64,000 nt of DNA from Pseudomonas sp. Irchel 3H7. GTDB lineage: Bacteria; Pseudomonadota; Gammaproteobacteria; Pseudomonadales; Pseudomonadaceae. Positions within the stretch are counted from its first letter, which is position 1. Each line of letters opens with the position of its first letter. The position numbers and the translations under genes are program-made. Under the pieces are notes generated by a model. The model saw only the letters and a program-made list of their open reading frames with translations, made no database searches and was not told where the DNA came from. Below, piece after piece: positions 32,969 to 41,854 of the stretch. The DNA lies in assembly GCF_900187605.1 (NCBI RefSeq), contig NZ_FYEA01000018.1:19081-83080 (forward strand), read 5' to 3'.

Positions 32969-33559
32969 TCAGATCAGGTCTTGAGTCAACGCGAGGGTGG
33001 CAAAGTTGTCCGCCATGATCGCCATTTCAGCTTCCTGCACCACGGCGGCGCTGAGCACGCGGCCCTTGAACGGCAAGTCGCGGGTCGCGCAGGCGTCTTC
33101 CACCAGGGTGCAGCGGAACCCCAGGTTTTTTGCTGCACGCACGGTGGTGCTGACGCTGGAATGGCTCATGAAACCGCAGACGATCAAGTCCAGCGAGCCA
33201 AGGTTTTGCAGACGGTCCAGCAACTCGGTGCCATGGAACGCGCTCGGCAGCAGTTTGCCGATAATGGTTTCATCACCTTGTGGCTCGAGGCCCGGGATGA
33301 ATTCGCCGCGTTCACCCTGCGGGTCGAACAGGCCACCGACGGTGCCGAGATGACGCACGTGCACGATCGGCCGACCGGCTGCACGGGCTGCGGCAACCAC
33401 TTGTTTGATGTTCGCGACGGCCGCGTCCATGCCGCTCAGGGCCAGCGGGCCACTGAGATATTCTTTCTGGGCATCGATGATGACCACGGTGGCATGGCTC
33501 AGTGTGGCCGCTGCGTAACCGCGACCGCTGAGTTGAAACATCGTTTTTGGAACGGACAT
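32969..33559 (-). CDS. Isochorismatase-fold hydrolase with Ser in place of the catalytic Cys
   Basis: 196 residues of the isochorismatase/cysteine hydrolase superfamily. Asp29 (VIIDAQKEY) and Lys102 (GKLLPSAF) of the usual Asp-Lys-Cys triad are in place. The position that normally holds cysteine in the MTHMCVSTT-type motif reads MSHSSVSTT, with Ser135 encoded by AGC. True isochorismatases such as PhzD also lack the Cys, so the protein may still be a hydrolase acting on a vinyl ether, or may have lost amidase activity. It lies between the Smr/membrane protein genes and the divergent prmB. Confidence 0.85.
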   Translation of the reverse strand: MSVPKTMFQLSGRGYAAATLSHATVVIIDAQKEYLSGPLALSGMDAAVANIKQVVAAARAAGRPIVHVRHLGTVGGLFDPQGERGEFIPGLEPQGDETIIGKLLPSAFHGTELLDRLQNLGSLDLIVCGFMSHSSVSTTVRAAKNLGFRCTLVEDACATRDLPFKGRVLSAAVVQEAEMAIMADNFATLALTQDLI

Positions 33560-33798
33560 TCTGGGGCTCCTTGGGGTGGGGCTTTTGCGACATTGTCCTC
33601 TGGCGGAGCGGTTCTGTGAATCGCTACCATCGTAGGCACCGTCGTTATTGGCCTGCAGCCTTGTCTAGTTACACGTTCTGTTCAATAGCTGATGCAAAAA
33701 ACAGAAAACTCCTACCGTCGTCGCGATGTTTTTCCTGCGTCGTCGTCAGGCGTTTTGGCTGGTAGAATTGCCAGTCGTTTTTTCTGGAGTTCTGCCCC

Positions 33799-34707
33799 GT
33801 GATCACTTCCCGACTTCGTACCCTGCGCGACCACATCCGTTGGGCCGTCAGCCGCTTCCATGGGGAGGATCTGTTTTTCGGCCATGGCACCGACAATGCC
33901 TGGGACGAAGCCCGGCAACTCGTGCTCGGTGCATTGCACCTGCCATGGGAAATCGCCGACAGCTACCTCGATTGCGCGCTGGAAGACGATGAGTTGGTCA
34001 ATCTGCAACGCCTGCTCAAGCGTCGTATCGAGGAACGCATTCCGACCGCTTACCTGTTGGGCGAGGCGTGGTTCTGCGGTATGTCGTTCATTGTTGACGA
34101 GCGCGTGTTGATCCCGCGTTCACCGATTGGCGAACTGATCGAAAATCACTTTGCGCCGTGGATCGGCACCGAGCCGGCGCGGATTCTCGACCTGTGCACC
34201 GGTTCCGGTTGCATCGGCATTGCCTGCGCCTACGAGTTCCAGAACGCCGAAGTGGTGCTGGCCGATTTGTCCTTCGAGGCGTTGGAAGTGGCCAACCAGA
34301 ACATCGAGCGCCATGGCGTCGATGAGCGTGTGTACACCGTGCAGGGCGATGGTTTCGATGGTTTGCCGGGGCAGCGTTTCGACTTGATCGTGTCGAATCC
34401 GCCTTACGTGGATGCAGAAGATTTCGCAGATATGCCGGATGAGTATCAGCATGAACCGGAGCTGGGTCTGGCCTGTGGCGATGATGGTCTGAATCTGGTT
34501 CGACGCATGCTCGCCGAAGCGGCGGATCACCTGACCGAGAAGGGCTTGTTGATTGTCGAGGTGGGTAACAGCCAGGTGCACGTTGACGCGCTGTACCCGG
34601 AAGTCGATTTCGCCTGGCTCGAATTCGAGCGTGGTGGCCATGGCGTGTTCATGTTGACGGCGGAGCAGTGCCGCGATCATCAGGCGCTGTTCGCCTCCCG
34701 CGTCTGA
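33799..34707 (+). CDS. prmB: Ribosomal protein L3 N5-glutamine methyltransferase
   Basis: 302 residues, starting at a GTG with TGGAG upstream. SAM-binding motif DLCTGSGCIG at 131-140 and the amide-methyltransferase signature NPPY at 200-203 are present. The N-terminal helical domain and RIPTAYLLGEAWFCGMSF block match PrmB/HemK. PrmB methylates a glutamine of ribosomal protein L3 during large subunit assembly. The neighbourhood upstream of aroC matches my memory of Pseudomonas order. Confidence 0.93.
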   Translation: MITSRLRTLRDHIRWAVSRFHGEDLFFGHGTDNAWDEARQLVLGALHLPWEIADSYLDCALEDDELVNLQRLLKRRIEERIPTAYLLGEAWFCGMSFIVDERVLIPRSPIGELIENHFAPWIGTEPARILDLCTGSGCIGIACAYEFQNAEVVLADLSFEALEVANQNIERHGVDERVYTVQGDGFDGLPGQRFDLIVSNPPYVDAEDFADMPDEYQHEPELGLACGDDGLNLVRRMLAEAADHLTEKGLLIVEVGNSQVHVDALYPEVDFAWLEFERGGHGVFMLTAEQCRDHQALFASRV

Positions 34708-34719
34708 CCCGTTAAAAGC

Positions 34720-34800
34720 AAAAGATCGCAGCCTTCGGCAGCTCCTACAGGGATTACCGCATTCCAGTGTAGGAGCTGCCGAAGGCTGCGATCTTTTGAT
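34720..34800. repeat. REP doublet, family A
   Basis: AAGATCGCAGCCTTCGGCAG and its inverted partner with a spacer of about 20 bp, filling the space between convergent prmB and the next gene; the repeat abuts the stop codon of the latter. Confidence 0.85.
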
Positions 34801-35592
34801 CTACCGGTGCGTGGCAATCCAGATCAGCAACCCCGCCTGAAACACCGCAAACGCCACCAGACACGTGATGGTGAAACGCAAACCAGCGTCTTCACGCTTG
34901 AACTTGCTGACTTTCTCTTCCTGCTTCTTCAGCTTCACTTCCTGCTCGGCCAGATTCTGTTCGGCCTGCTGAAGCATCTGCGCCGCCTCGAGAATCTCGA
35001 CGATCTGCAGCTTTTCGCTGTTCCAGTCACCGAGCAGATCACCTACCAACACATCCTTGACGCTGCCCTTCAAGTGCTGGGCATCGGCGTACACCACATC
35101 AAAACCATGCACCCGCAGGAAATGATCGCGACGCAGGCGCGTGTCTTCATTCAGCGCGTCCTTGTTGTTCAAGTCCATGCCATCGACGGTGTAGGCGGGC
35201 CAGCGTTTTTTCGCCCAGTTGATGCCTTGTGCGGCCATGAAACGGCCGATGCCACGGTTCAACGGTTCGATTTGCAAGCCGCTGTCCGGGCCAAAGCTGA
35301 CGCGCTTGGTGGTGTGATCGACCCACACATCGAGATGATTCTGCTCTTTGCGAACGCGTTGACTCGGCAGCTTGATTGCCATGCGCATCAGGCTTTTTTC
35401 TTTGCTGTTGCGCTCGGCGTAACCAAATTCGACGAAGCGCAACGGCCGCCCGCCGGTGTTGCGGTCGGTTTGCAACGGGGCCAGGCGGAGCATCTTGTGG
35501 TGCTCGACATGGACATCCGCCCACGGCAGCTCGGCCGCTGGCGGTGCGTCTTTTTCAGCGGTGGTGTCGGGTGAAGTCTGGGTATCAGTCAT
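34801..35592 (-). CDS. Tail-anchored coiled-coil protein, unknown function
   Basis: 263 residues. An N-terminal alanine/proline-rich acidic stretch leads to a globular beta-rich region, then to a glutamine/lysine/glutamate-rich coiled coil (about 195-235, LQQAEQNLAEQEVKLKKQEE), and finally a single C-terminal membrane helix (FTITCLVAFAVFQAGLLIWIA) with only a few residues after it. This layout suggests a cytoplasmic domain held at the inner membrane by its tail. Its position between prmB and aroC is, from memory, conserved in Pseudomonas. Function not recognised. Confidence 0.78.
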   Translation of the reverse strand: MTDTQTSPDTTAEKDAPPAAELPWADVHVEHHKMLRLAPLQTDRNTGGRPLRFVEFGYAERNSKEKSLMRMAIKLPSQRVRKEQNHLDVWVDHTTKRVSFGPDSGLQIEPLNRGIGRFMAAQGINWAKKRWPAYTVDGMDLNNKDALNEDTRLRRDHFLRVHGFDVVYADAQHLKGSVKDVLVGDLLGDWNSEKLQIVEILEAAQMLQQAEQNLAEQEVKLKKQEEKVSKFKREDAGLRFTITCLVAFAVFQAGLLIWIATHR

Positions 35593-35691
35593 AACGGCGA
35601 GATCCTGTCCAAGCCCTGCTTGTCGCCAGCGGTTGCGCTGGCGACAAAGGCTTATCGGCCGTTTCTGTCAGGACTAGAGGGCAAACAACGG

Positions 35692-36645
35692 TTAACGGGT
35701 GCGAAGTCCGTCAATAAACTCGATGATTTTGCTGCCCAGTTCTGCGGCCAGCGGCAAATTCGGGTCCTTGTACGAGGCCAATTGCCGCTTCATGTCGTTG
35801 TGCACGATGCGCATGACGTGGTTCATGCCTTCGATGACCACCAGTTCGGCGTCGGGTTTAGCGGCTTTCAGCGCCTGCGCATCGCCAACGCCGACCTGCA
35901 TGTCATTGCTACCCTGAACAATCAGTGCCGGCATCTGCAATTGCGCGAAGGCTTTCGCCGGATCCTGACGGAACAGTGAAATCAGATACGGCTGCACGCT
36001 CGGGCGGAAAATCACCTGCAACGGCTGCGGCACATTGTCGTCGGTGTGACCGGCCTTGAGGCTGTCGAGCAGTTCGTTACTGCGCAGCATCAGCGGTGGC
36101 GGCAGGCTGCGGGCCAATTGCTCGCGGATCACCTGATCGACCGGTCGGGCGCTGCCGGACAGGGAAATCACCGCCGCCGCATCGACTTTCGGCGCGGCGA
36201 GGCTGGCTATCAGCGCGCCCTCACTGTGGCCCAGCAGGATCAGCTTGCCGAAACGTGGATCGGCCTTGAGCTTTTGCCCCCACGCCACCGCATCTGCTGC
36301 ATAGGCCTCCACCGACAAATTGCGCTCATCCGGGGTCGCCGCCAGGCTCGCCGCAACACCGCGCTTGTCGTAACGCACGCTGGCGATGTTGTGTTTGGCC
36401 AGCACCCACGCCAGGCGCTTCAAGCTGTCATTACGCCCGCCGTCGGGGTTGTTTCCGTCGCGATCCGTAGGACCCGAGCCAGAAATGATCAGGACAACCG
36501 GCACCGGACTGTCGGATTTTGGCAGCAACAGCGAACCGAAAAGCTCACCGGTGCCGGTATCCAAAGTTACCGGGCGTTGTAGGACCGTCGCTTGGGCAAA
36601 GCCCGTAAAGAGGGTAAGACTCAAGATCAAAACTCGCAGCATCAT
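35692..36645 (-). CDS. Exported alpha/beta hydrolase
   Basis: About 317 residues from one of two adjacent ATGs (36645 or 36642). A signal peptide is visible (LRVLILSLTLFTGFAQA). The alpha/beta hydrolase triad is likely Ser in GHSEG, Asp in GSNDMQ and His in GMNHVM; the oxyanion segment is ISGSGPTDRDGN. It is probably a periplasmic serine esterase or peptidase-like hydrolase of the COG1073 type. It is divergent from aroC, with about 130 bp between. The substrate is unknown. Confidence 0.85.
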   Translation of the reverse strand: MMLRVLILSLTLFTGFAQATVLQRPVTLDTGTGELFGSLLLPKSDSPVPVVLIISGSGPTDRDGNNPDGGRNDSLKRLAWVLAKHNIASVRYDKRGVAASLAATPDERNLSVEAYAADAVAWGQKLKADPRFGKLILLGHSEGALIASLAAPKVDAAAVISLSGSARPVDQVIREQLARSLPPPLMLRSNELLDSLKAGHTDDNVPQPLQVIFRPSVQPYLISLFRQDPAKAFAQLQMPALIVQGSNDMQVGVGDAQALKAAKPDAELVVIEGMNHVMRIVHNDMKRQLASYKDPNLPLAAELGSKIIEFIDGLRTR

Positions 36646-36775
36646 CACGCCATCATTCGCCAAGGTGCCGGTTGGACTCGCCAGCACCACTAAGGTTCGA
36701 GGATGAACTACTCGGTTAGCCTGCGTATACTGGCGCGCATCACGAATTTGGGTTTGATTTCACGGAGCGTCCTGC

Positions 36776-37867
36776 ATGTCCGGCAATACCTACGGCAAGT
36801 TGTTCACTGTCACCACCGCTGGCGAAAGCCATGGTCCGGCGTTGGTCGCCATTGTCGACGGCTGCCCGCCGGGCCTGGAGATCTCCCTCGAAGACCTGCA
36901 GCGCGACCTCGATCGCCGCAAGCCGGGCACCAGCCGCCACACCACCCAGCGCCAGGAAGCCGACGAAGTCGAAATCCTCTCTGGCGTGTTCGAAGGGCGC
37001 ACCACCGGTTGCTCGATCGGCCTGCTGATCCGCAACACCGACCAGAAGTCCAAGGACTACTCGGCGATCAAGGATCTGTTTCGCCCGGCCCACGCTGACT
37101 ACACCTACCACCACAAATACGGTGAGCGCGACTACCGTGGCGGTGGCCGCAGTTCGGCGCGCGAAACCGCGATGCGCGTGGCCGCCGGTGCGATCGCCAA
37201 GAAATATCTGGCAACTCAGGGCATCGTCATTCGTGGCTACATGAGCCAGCTCGGCCCGATCGAAATCCCGTTCAAGACCTGGGACTCGGTGGAGGAGAAC
37301 GCGTTCTTCAGCCCGGATCCGGACAAGGTTCCGGAACTGGAAGCCTACATGGACCAGTTGCGCCGCGACCAAGACTCGGTCGGGGCGAAGATCACCGTGG
37401 TTGCCGAAGGCGTGATGCCGGGCCTGGGCGAGCCGATTTTCGACCGTCTCGACGCCGAACTGGCCCATGCGCTGATGAGCATCAACGCGGTCAAAGGCGT
37501 GGAAATCGGCGCCGGTTTCGCCTCGGTCGCCCAGCGCGGTACCGAACACCGCGATGAAATGACCCCGGAAGGCTTCCTCAGCAACAATGCGGGCGGCATC
37601 CTCGGCGGTATCTCGTCCGGTCAGCCGATTGTTGCCCATTTGGCGCTGAAGCCAACATCGAGCATCACCACTCCGGGCCGTTCGATCGACATCCACGGCA
37701 ATCCGGTCGACGTGATCACCAAGGGCCGTCACGATCCGTGCGTCGGCATCCGCGCCACGCCGATCGCCGAAGCGATGATGGCGATCGTGCTGATGGACCA
37801 CTTGCTGCGTCATCGTGGGCAGAACGCCGATGTGCGCGTGAGCACGCCGGTGCTGGGTCAGCTTTGA
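36776..37867 (+). CDS. aroC: Chorismate synthase
   Basis: 363 residues, the standard length. Signature blocks are all visible: GESHGPALVAIVDGCPPG near the N-terminus, RGGGRSSARETAMRVAAGA in the centre, and GGILGGISSGQPI and RHDPCVGIRATPIAEAM toward the C-terminus. It uses reduced FMN to make chorismate from EPSP, the last common step to aromatic amino acids, folate and siderophores. A possible -10 (TATACT) is at 36726. The MFS gene follows 31 bp downstream. Confidence 0.98.
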   Translation: MSGNTYGKLFTVTTAGESHGPALVAIVDGCPPGLEISLEDLQRDLDRRKPGTSRHTTQRQEADEVEILSGVFEGRTTGCSIGLLIRNTDQKSKDYSAIKDLFRPAHADYTYHHKYGERDYRGGGRSSARETAMRVAAGAIAKKYLATQGIVIRGYMSQLGPIEIPFKTWDSVEENAFFSPDPDKVPELEAYMDQLRRDQDSVGAKITVVAEGVMPGLGEPIFDRLDAELAHALMSINAVKGVEIGAGFASVAQRGTEHRDEMTPEGFLSNNAGGILGGISSGQPIVAHLALKPTSSITTPGRSIDIHGNPVDVITKGRHDPCVGIRATPIAEAMMAIVLMDHLLRHRGQNADVRVSTPVLGQL

Positions 37868-37898
37868 TGGCAGGCCTTGAAGCCGTCGCGGCATAACC

Positions 37899-39044
37899 GT
37901 GGCGGCGCTCCCTTACTGGCGGCTGTCCAGTTTCTATCTGTTCTATTTCGCCTTGCTCGGTTCGACGGCGCCGTTTCTGGCGCTGTATTTCGATCACCTC
38001 GGCTTCAGTCCGGCGCGAATCGGTGAACTGGTTGCCATCCCGATGCTGATGCGCTGCGTGGCGCCGAACATCTGGGGCTGGCTCGGTGATTACACCGGTA
38101 GACGCCTGGCCATCGTGCGCTTTGGCGCAGTGTGTACGCTGCTGACGTTCTCGTTGATTTTTGTCAGCAAGACCTACGCCTGGCTGGCGATGGTCATGGC
38201 GCTGCACGCATTCTTCTGGCACGCGGTGCTGCCGCAGTTCGAAGTCATCACGCTGGCGCATTTGCAGGGCCAGACCTCGCGTTACAGTCAGATCCGCCTG
38301 TGGGGCTCGATCGGTTTCATCATCACCGTGGTTGCGTTGGGCCGGCTGTTCGAATGGCTGAGTCTCGATATCTACCCGGCGGCGCTGGTGCTGATCATGG
38401 CCGGCATCGTCCTCAGCAGTCTGTGGGTGCCGAACGCGCAACCACCGCAAGGCAATCGGCCGCACGGCGAGGGGTTTCTCAAACAGCTGCGCAATCCCGG
38501 CGTGCTGGCGTTTTACGCTTGTGTCGCGCTGATGCAGATGAGCCACGGCCCGTATTACACCTTTCTGACCTTGCACCTTGAGCGCCTCGGCTACACACGC
38601 GGCACCATCGGCATGCTCTGGGCCGTGGGTGTCGTCGCCGAAGTGCTGATGTTCATGGCGATGAGCCGGATTCTCGCGCGGTTTTCCCTGCGCCGCGTAT
38701 TGATGGCGAGTTTTCTGCTGGCGGCGCTGCGCTGGTTGCTGCTAGGTTCGTTCGCCGAGTTTCTGTGGGTGCTGTTATTCGCGCAGGTGCTGCACGCAGC
38801 GACCTTCGGCAGTTTTCACGCCGCTGCCATCGCCTTCGTGCAACGTAGCTTCGGCGCGCGCCAGCAAGGGCAGGGCCAGGCGTTGTACGCAGCACTGGCC
38901 GGTACCGGCGGTGCGCTCGGCGCGTTGTATTCCGGTTACAGCTGGAATGCCCTCGGCGCGACATTGACCTTTAGTATTGCCAGTCTCGCGGCGCTCGCTG
39001 CTGCCGTTATCATTGCCACACGTATGCAAGAGGACAGGCCATGA
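37899..39044 (+). CDS. MFS transporter (HcaT/nucleoside permease-like)
   Basis: 381 residues with about 12 hydrophobic segments, from a GTG at 37899 (an in-frame stop lies just upstream). The opening YWRLSSFYLFYFALLGSTAPFLALYFDHLGFSPARIG and the GDYTGRR loop match the MFS_1_like group that includes phenylpropionate transporter HcaT. It overlaps mtnB by ATGA (39041-39044), implying coupled expression with methionine salvage genes. A role moving methylthioribose or a related compound is possible but unsupported. Confidence 0.85.
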   Translation: MAALPYWRLSSFYLFYFALLGSTAPFLALYFDHLGFSPARIGELVAIPMLMRCVAPNIWGWLGDYTGRRLAIVRFGAVCTLLTFSLIFVSKTYAWLAMVMALHAFFWHAVLPQFEVITLAHLQGQTSRYSQIRLWGSIGFIITVVALGRLFEWLSLDIYPAALVLIMAGIVLSSLWVPNAQPPQGNRPHGEGFLKQLRNPGVLAFYACVALMQMSHGPYYTFLTLHLERLGYTRGTIGMLWAVGVVAEVLMFMAMSRILARFSLRRVLMASFLLAALRWLLLGSFAEFLWVLLFAQVLHAATFGSFHAAAIAFVQRSFGARQQGQGQALYAALAGTGGALGALYSGYSWNALGATLTFSIASLAALAAAVIIATRMQEDRP

Positions 39045-39667
39045 GCCTTACGCGTGAACAACTCGCCCAGCAAATCGTCGATGCCGGGCGCTTTCTCTAT
39101 GGTCGCGGCTGGTCGCCGGCCACCAGCAGCAACTACTCGACGCGCCTGTCGCCGAGCGAAGCGCTGCTGACAGTGTCGGGCAAGCACAAAGGCCAGTTGG
39201 GTCTGGACGATGTGCTCGCCACCGATCTGTCGGGCAACAGCCTGGAACCGGGCAAAAAGCCCTCTGCCGAAACCTTGCTGCACACCCAACTCTACAGCTG
39301 GCGACCAGAGATCGGCGCGGTGCTGCACACCCATTCGGTGAACGCCACGGTGTTGTCGCGCCTGACGCCGGACGAATTTATCGAGTTCGAAGATTACGAA
39401 CTGCAAAAAGCCTTCAGCGGCATCTCGACCCACGAATCGCGAGTGCGCGTGCCGATTTTCGACAACGATCAGGACATTGCGCGCCTCGCCGCCAAGGTGC
39501 AGCCTTGGCTCGACGCCCATCCTGATTGCGTCGGTTATCTGATTCGCGGTCACGGCCTCTACACCTGGGGCGCGCAGATGAGCGACGCGCTGCGGCAGAT
39601 CGAGGCCTTTGAATTTCTGTTTGAATGCGAGTTGAAAACCCGCAGCGTCATGAACCGCCAAGGCTGA
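39041..39667 (+). CDS. mtnB: Methylthioribulose-1-phosphate dehydratase
   Basis: 208 residues of the class II aldolase fold. Zinc-binding histidines are seen in VLHTHSVNAT and IRGHGLYTWG, with SNYSTRL and TVSGKHKG as the substrate phosphate region. MtnB dehydrates 5-methylthioribulose-1-phosphate in the methionine salvage pathway. The start overlaps the MFS stop (ATGA). mtnD and mtnC follow in order. Confidence 0.95.
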   Translation: MSLTREQLAQQIVDAGRFLYGRGWSPATSSNYSTRLSPSEALLTVSGKHKGQLGLDDVLATDLSGNSLEPGKKPSAETLLHTQLYSWRPEIGAVLHTHSVNATVLSRLTPDEFIEFEDYELQKAFSGISTHESRVRVPIFDNDQDIARLAAKVQPWLDAHPDCVGYLIRGHGLYTWGAQMSDALRQIEAFEFLFECELKTRSVMNRQG

Positions 39668-39761
39668 CTTCACCAGAAGTAGTCCATTTGCCTGATGAAA
39701 TGCTGTGCCCGACCGGTCTGCAAGAACCGGACGGCAAGGCCGATACCGAGGAATTGCCCCA

Positions 39762-40307
39762 ATGAGCAGCCTGTCCGTCTATCACGTTTCCAGCCCCGAT
39801 ATTCCCAACAAAGTGCTGACCCACTTTGAAGACATCGCCTCGACCCTGGCCGAGCAGGGCGTACGCTTTGACCGCTGGCAAGCGGCGGCGAAGATCCAGC
39901 CGGGCGCGACCCAGGAAGAAGTGATCAGCGCCTATAAAGAGCAGATCGACAAACTGATGACCGAGCGCGGTTACATCACCGTCGACGTCATCAGCCTGAA
40001 CAGCGATCACCCGCAAAAAGCCGAACTGCGCGCCAAGTTCCTCGAAGAACACCGCCATGGCGAAGACGAAGTCAGATTTTTCGTCGCGGGTCGTGGGTTG
40101 TTTACCCTGCACATCGACGATTACGTCTACGCGGTTCTCTGTGAGAAGAATGACCTGATCTCGGTGCCGGCCGGCACCAAACACTGGTTCGACATGGGCG
40201 AGCATCCGCACTTCGTGGCGATTCGCCTGTTCAACAACCCTGAAGGCTGGGTTGCCAACTTCACCGGCGAAGACATCGCCGGTCGTTTCCCGCGTCTGGA
40301 GGACTGA
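39762..40307 (+). CDS. mtnD: Acireductone dioxygenase
   Basis: 181 residues from the ATG at 39762, after CGAGGAA. The metal ligands of the cupin fold are His97, His99 and Glu103 in HRHGEDEVRFF and His141 in GTKHWFDMG, matching the Klebsiella enzyme by position. With iron it yields 2-keto-4-methylthiobutyrate and formate for methionine recovery. It lies between mtnB and mtnC, although it acts after MtnC. Confidence 0.97.
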   Translation: MSSLSVYHVSSPDIPNKVLTHFEDIASTLAEQGVRFDRWQAAAKIQPGATQEEVISAYKEQIDKLMTERGYITVDVISLNSDHPQKAELRAKFLEEHRHGEDEVRFFVAGRGLFTLHIDDYVYAVLCEKNDLISVPAGTKHWFDMGEHPHFVAIRLFNNPEGWVANFTGEDIAGRFPRLED

Positions 40308-40311
40308 TTCG

Positions 40312-40995
40312 ATGTCGATCAAAGCCATTGTCACTGACATCGAAGGCACCACCAGCGCAGTGAGTTTCGTGTTTGACGTGCTGTTTCCGTACGCGGCCAA
40401 ACATTTGCCGGACTTCGTGCGCCAGAACGCCGAACGCGCCGATGTTGCCGAGCAACTCGACGCCGTGCGCCGTGACAGCAATGCGCCGCAGGCCGATGTT
40501 GAACGGGTTGTTGAAATTCTCTTGAGCTGGATCGAGGAGGATCGCAAAGCCACGCCGCTCAAGGCTTTGCAAGGCATGGTCTGGGCCCAGGGTTATCACG
40601 CCGGGCAGTTGAAGGGGCATGTTTACCCGGATGCGGTTGACGCACTGCAACGCTGGCATGCGGCGGGCTATCAACTGTTTGTGTATTCGTCGGGTTCGAT
40701 TCAGGCGCAGAAGCTGATTTTCGGCTGCTCGGAGGCGGGGGATTTGACGCCGCTGTTCAGTGGTTATTTCGACACGACGTCCGGGCCTAAGCGTGAGGCG
40801 CAGTCGTACACCAATATCCAGAAAGCCATTGGCGTCGAACCCGAAGAAATCCTGTTCCTCTCGGATATCGTCGAAGAGCTCGACGCCGCGCAAGCAGCCG
40901 GCCTGCAAACCTGCGGCCTCGCCCGTGAAGGCGGCGAGCTGGGCAGCCACATCACCGTCGACACCTTCACCGGCATAGAACCCGAAGCTTTCTAA
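40312..40995 (+). CDS. mtnC: Enolase-phosphatase E1
   Basis: 227 residues from the ATG at 40312, four bases after the mtnD stop. HAD-superfamily motifs are motif I DIEGTTS from Asp9, motif II VYSSGS, and motif III/IV with GPKREAQSY and LFLSDIVEELDAA. It enolises and dephosphorylates diketomethylthiopentyl-1-phosphate to acireductone. The upstream genes for methylthioadenosine cleavage and isomerisation (mtnP, mtnA) are not in this window. Confidence 0.97.
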   Translation: MSIKAIVTDIEGTTSAVSFVFDVLFPYAAKHLPDFVRQNAERADVAEQLDAVRRDSNAPQADVERVVEILLSWIEEDRKATPLKALQGMVWAQGYHAGQLKGHVYPDAVDALQRWHAAGYQLFVYSSGSIQAQKLIFGCSEAGDLTPLFSGYFDTTSGPKREAQSYTNIQKAIGVEPEEILFLSDIVEELDAAQAAGLQTCGLAREGGELGSHITVDTFTGIEPEAF

Positions 40996-41008
40996 CCCAC
41001 ACAATCCC

Positions 41009-41093
41009 TGTAGGAACTGCGGAACGCTGCGATCTTTTGATCCTGATCTTCAAAAACAAGATCAAAAGATCGCAGCGTTCCGCAGCTCCTACA
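41009..41093. repeat. REP doublet, family A variant
   Basis: TGTAGGAACTGCGGAACGCTG and inverted partner CAGCGTTCCGCAGCTCCTACA. Matched changes in both arms (GGAACG/CGTTCC) keep the hairpin, a compensatory variant of the family A unit. Confidence 0.85.
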
Positions 41094-41124
41094 AAGAGTT
41101 AGAGATCGCAGTAAAGATCGCGCA

Positions 41125-41165
41125 CAAAAAAACAGGCCGTGAAGCGAAAGCTCCACGGCCTGTCT
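41125..41165 (-). terminator. Terminator of the DUF3509-like gene
   Basis: On the minus strand, ACAGGCCGTGGAGC pairs with GCTTCACGGCCTGT, followed by TTTTTT, about 20 bp after the stop at 41186. Confidence 0.85.
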
Positions 41166-41185
41166 TGTTTAAAGCGCTTTAAAAA

Positions 41186-41464
41186 TTACAGCGAATGATA
41201 TGTCGGCAGGGCAAAACGCTGCTGGCTCTGCAGCATGGCAATTTGCGGCAGCTCACTGGCTTGTTCCGCCAGGTCACGACGAATGGCACTGATCGCCCAC
41301 GACAGTTGGTCACCGGCATGCAGTTGCTGGTAAGTCAGTGCACGTTTAAACACTTTGCCGTCGCTGCTGCGCAGGGTCAGCAGGATCCCGCCATCGGGAC
41401 GTGGCGCAGTGGTGACGTCGAAGTTGGAGAACAGGGAGGTAAATTTTTCTTGGATCAGGCTCAT
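41186..41464 (-). CDS. DUF3509-like small protein
   Basis: 92 residues from the ATG at 41464, preceded by GGAG. The sequence MSLIQEKFTSLFSNFDV followed by RPDGGILLTLRSSDG and KRALTYQQL recalls the Pseudomonas-restricted DUF3509 family, but I could not check this. No signal peptide or membrane segment. Role unknown; it has its own promoter region, about 390 bp from the divergent acyl-CoA synthetase, and its own terminator. Confidence 0.75.
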   Translation of the reverse strand: MSLIQEKFTSLFSNFDVTTAPRPDGGILLTLRSSDGKVFKRALTYQQLHAGDQLSWAISAIRRDLAEQASELPQIAMLQSQQRFALPTYHSL

Positions 41465-41854
41465 GTCTTTCAGCTCCGTATGCACTTGAATGGCAAGCAT
41501 GCAGAGGAGGTTGCAGCGATTGTGCCAGCATTTGAAAATAATAAATTCCTTGTAAATCAATGAGTTAAAAAATATGAAAATTCCAGGCGTCGTGCAAACT
41601 GCATGAATGGCCATCGTGCATCCTGCATTTTGCGGGATCGTTGTCGAAACAACGGAACCAATCGCTTACCCGATGATCACCGCAGCCGTCGGCCGATCAG
41701 CAGATACAAAACATTGCAAAAACCGCGTGTACAGCGCGAGAAGCGCTGACGTATTTTCGATCTCGACCCGCGCTCGAATGTGCCGGTTGCTGCAAGCCAA
41801 AGCCCGAAAAATAAAAACATCGACCTGCACGCCAAGGTCGGACGGGGAGCATCC
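41465..41854. other. Divergent intergenic region, no gene seen
   Basis: 390 bp between the DUF3509-like gene and the acyl-CoA synthetase gene. The part next to the former is AT-rich (41520-41590), as expected for its promoter. An open frame continues upstream of the synthetase start but lacks a ribosome binding site or family similarity. Confidence 0.5.
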
